Source: Prosapia bicincta (lineage: Eukaryota > Arthropoda > Insecta > Hemiptera > Cercopidae). From it: DNA of 64,000 bases. Below the pieces are notes generated by a model. That model was not told the DNA's origin. It worked only from the letters and a program-made list of their open reading frames with translations, and ran no database searches. Shown in pieces: positions 62,665 through 64,000 of this stretch (positions are counted from its first letter, which is position 1; the number at the start of each line of letters is the position of its first letter). Position numbers and translations under genes: made by a program. The stretch is taken from the NCBI GenBank assembly GCA_036971475.1, contig JBAIZL010000005.1, forward strand, positions 62,904,655 through 62,968,654. Reading direction: 5' to 3'.

Positions 62665-63557
62665 TCACTTGAACATTGTCGAATCACTGATTACTTTTCT
62701 CAATTTTTCTGGTGCGGATCTTCGGTCCGTCGTGTTGGTAATTGTTGACGTCATATACATTTCCTCTTGAGTCTGGTGTATTATGGTTTTGAATAGTATG
62801 TCTTCTGTATATGTTGTTTGTAGATTCATTAAATTGTTGTGTATGTTTTTATAAATGTGGTATTTTTCTAGTGAGTTTAATTCTATTGGGTTATTATTTA
62901 TTTCAAGTATGGTTAGGTTATTTTCGTAATTTGTTATTTCATGTTTATGTGATATTAGGTGTGCTGCAACATTTGATACTTTTGAATTTTTGTTTTTGAA
63001 TGCTCTATAATGTTCTTCAAATCTTATTTTAAATGATCTGGTTGTTTTCCCTATGTAAAATGCGTTACAGTTGTTACATGTAATTTTGTAAATTCCTGAT
63101 AGGTTATGTTTTTCTGAATTTGTTTTGTGGTTTGTGTTATTAAGATATTTTATTATTTTGTTTTTTGGTTTGTATGTTGGAGTGTAGTATTCTTTGTTGT
63201 ATATATTTGTTATTTTTTCTATTTTGTTATTGGTGTATTTATATTTTAGGTAGATTTTTTTTTTTTTATTATTTTTGTGTTCCGGTTGTAGTGTTGTGTT
63301 GAGGTTAGGTTTTTTTATGAATTTATTGTATATATTTTTTATAAGGTATTTGTTGTATCCATTTTCTATTGCTATTTTTGTAATGTTATCTAATTTTTCA
63401 TTTAATTTTAGTTATCCTGTGTGTATTTTATTGCTTTATTTATCATGTTACTGTAAGTGTTAATTTTGTGTGTCCAGGGGTGGTTAGATTTGTAGTGTAT
63501 TGTGGTGTTGTTGGAAGTAGGTTTCCTGTATACTGTAGTTTCTATTTTATTATCATT
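62665..63557 (-). pseudogene. Penelope-like retroelement relic with GIY-YIG endonuclease domain, antisense in CRTC intron
   Basis: PLEs join a reverse transcriptase to a C-terminal GIY-YIG nuclease. Here the upstream frame (63557 down to 63408) reads IETTVYRKPTSNNTTIHYKS and NHPWTHKINTYSNMINKAIK, the region after the RT palm, and ends in a stop. A second frame (63411 down to the stop at 62665-62667) is open without an internal start for about 248 codons. It contains LSGIYKITCNNCNAFYIGKT and TRSFKIRFEEHYRAF, the GIY...YIG core with the Arg and Glu-His that follow, and then HLISHKHEITNYENN and LNSLEKYHIYKN. One frameshift separates the frames. The RT catalytic core is absent and stops lie above 63557, so it cannot mobilise alone. 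The start is an arbitrary edge of readable sequence. Confidence 0.88.
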
Positions 63558-63626
63558 TTATTATCACAGAAACAAATAGAACAATCAACTGTCTCGACAT
63601 CACATTCTCGACATCACATTAAATAT

Positions 63627-63628
<2 letters not shown>

Positions 63629-63686
<58 letters not shown>

Positions 63687-63764
63687 TGTGTGTGTAGTGT
63701 GTGTGTGTGCGTGTGTGTGTATGTGTGTGTGTGTGTGTGTGCATGTGTGTGTGTGTGTGTGTGT
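63629..63764. repeat. (GT)n microsatellite with interruptions
   Basis: A pure GT run to about 63684, then GT interrupted by AGTG, CGTG, ATGTG and CATG. It lies about 70 bp from the readable edge of the PLE relic. Confidence 0.98.
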
Positions 63765-64000
63765 TTTGTGTTGTGTGTTAAATTTACTTTGTTATGGTAA
63801 GGAAAGTATTAATATCACCTGAAGATGGATCTTATTTTCAAATAATAACTTGAAATATTGTGAATAGAGCTCTGTTAATTAAATCCGAATTGGAAAAGCT
63901 ATACAATCATGGTATCTTAATACTAAAGAATAATAAACTCACCTGGTGGTAATCATATTAGCTAGTACAATTTGAATCATGTATTTTACAAATATAACTA
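63765..64000. other. Window end, possible PLE-tail fragment
   Basis: ACCTGAAGATGGATCTTATT (from 63817) resembles the CTGAAGATG start of PLE tails, and a small hairpin TTATTTTCAAATAA follows. No coding sequence. Weak. Confidence 0.3.

Noticed and set aside
63468..63822. Open frames reading repeated Cys-Val
   Set aside because: Translation of the (GT)n tract.

Overview
This window looks like nuclear DNA of an arthropod with a large, AT-rich, repeat-rich genome. The host assignment rests on three spliced exons of a CREB-regulated transcription coactivator (CRTC/TORC) and on relics of retroelement classes common in arthropods: Penelope-like elements (PLEs), a LINE with a restriction-like endonuclease, and a LINE with RNase H. 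There are no prokaryotic operons, tRNAs, rRNAs or CRISPR arrays. I cannot name the species.

Layout. 1-2803 is a 29-bp satellite. 2804-3959 is a single-copy spacer. 3960-33277 is one uninterrupted 117-bp satellite of about 250 monomers, with higher-order structure and a recent 2105-bp tandem duplication near its right end. 33.3-47 kb mixes single-copy AT-rich DNA with a triplicated 199-bp open segment (33.8-34.4 kb), a foldback transposon (35.5 kb), a 70-bp satellite with nested 23-bp amplification (36.1-38.1 kb), three PLE-derived pieces with inverted ends (39.1, 40.4 and 41.6 kb), a 28-bp repeat (42.5-43.5 kb) and a 74-bp repeat (45.2-47.0 kb).

47-56 kb holds a hAT-type MITE with an 8-bp target duplication, a broken LINE C-terminus (48.96-50.2 kb), two more PLE-like foldbacks (51.5 and 51.8 kb), a degenerate 400-bp duplication (52.8-53.5 kb) and a LINE RNase H/C-terminal fragment flanked by an 18-bp target duplication (55.0-55.9 kb).

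56.1-62.1 kb carries three consecutive CRTC exons on the + strand whose splice phases agree exactly (0/1, 1/2, 2/0). The 5' exons and the C-terminal activation domain are not found here. The introns contain a CRE/GC-box/TATA cluster pointing antisense, a 166-bp tandem repeat, palindromes bounded by (TA)n tracts, a pogo-like MITE and an antisense PLE relic with a readable GIY-YIG nuclease domain. The window ends just past a (GT)n tract.

The only host protein-coding gene I can support is CRTC. The most unusual pattern is the repeated arrangement of PLE 3' ends as tail-out inverted pairs, two of them carrying hammerhead-like CTGAAGA/GAAA cores on both arms.
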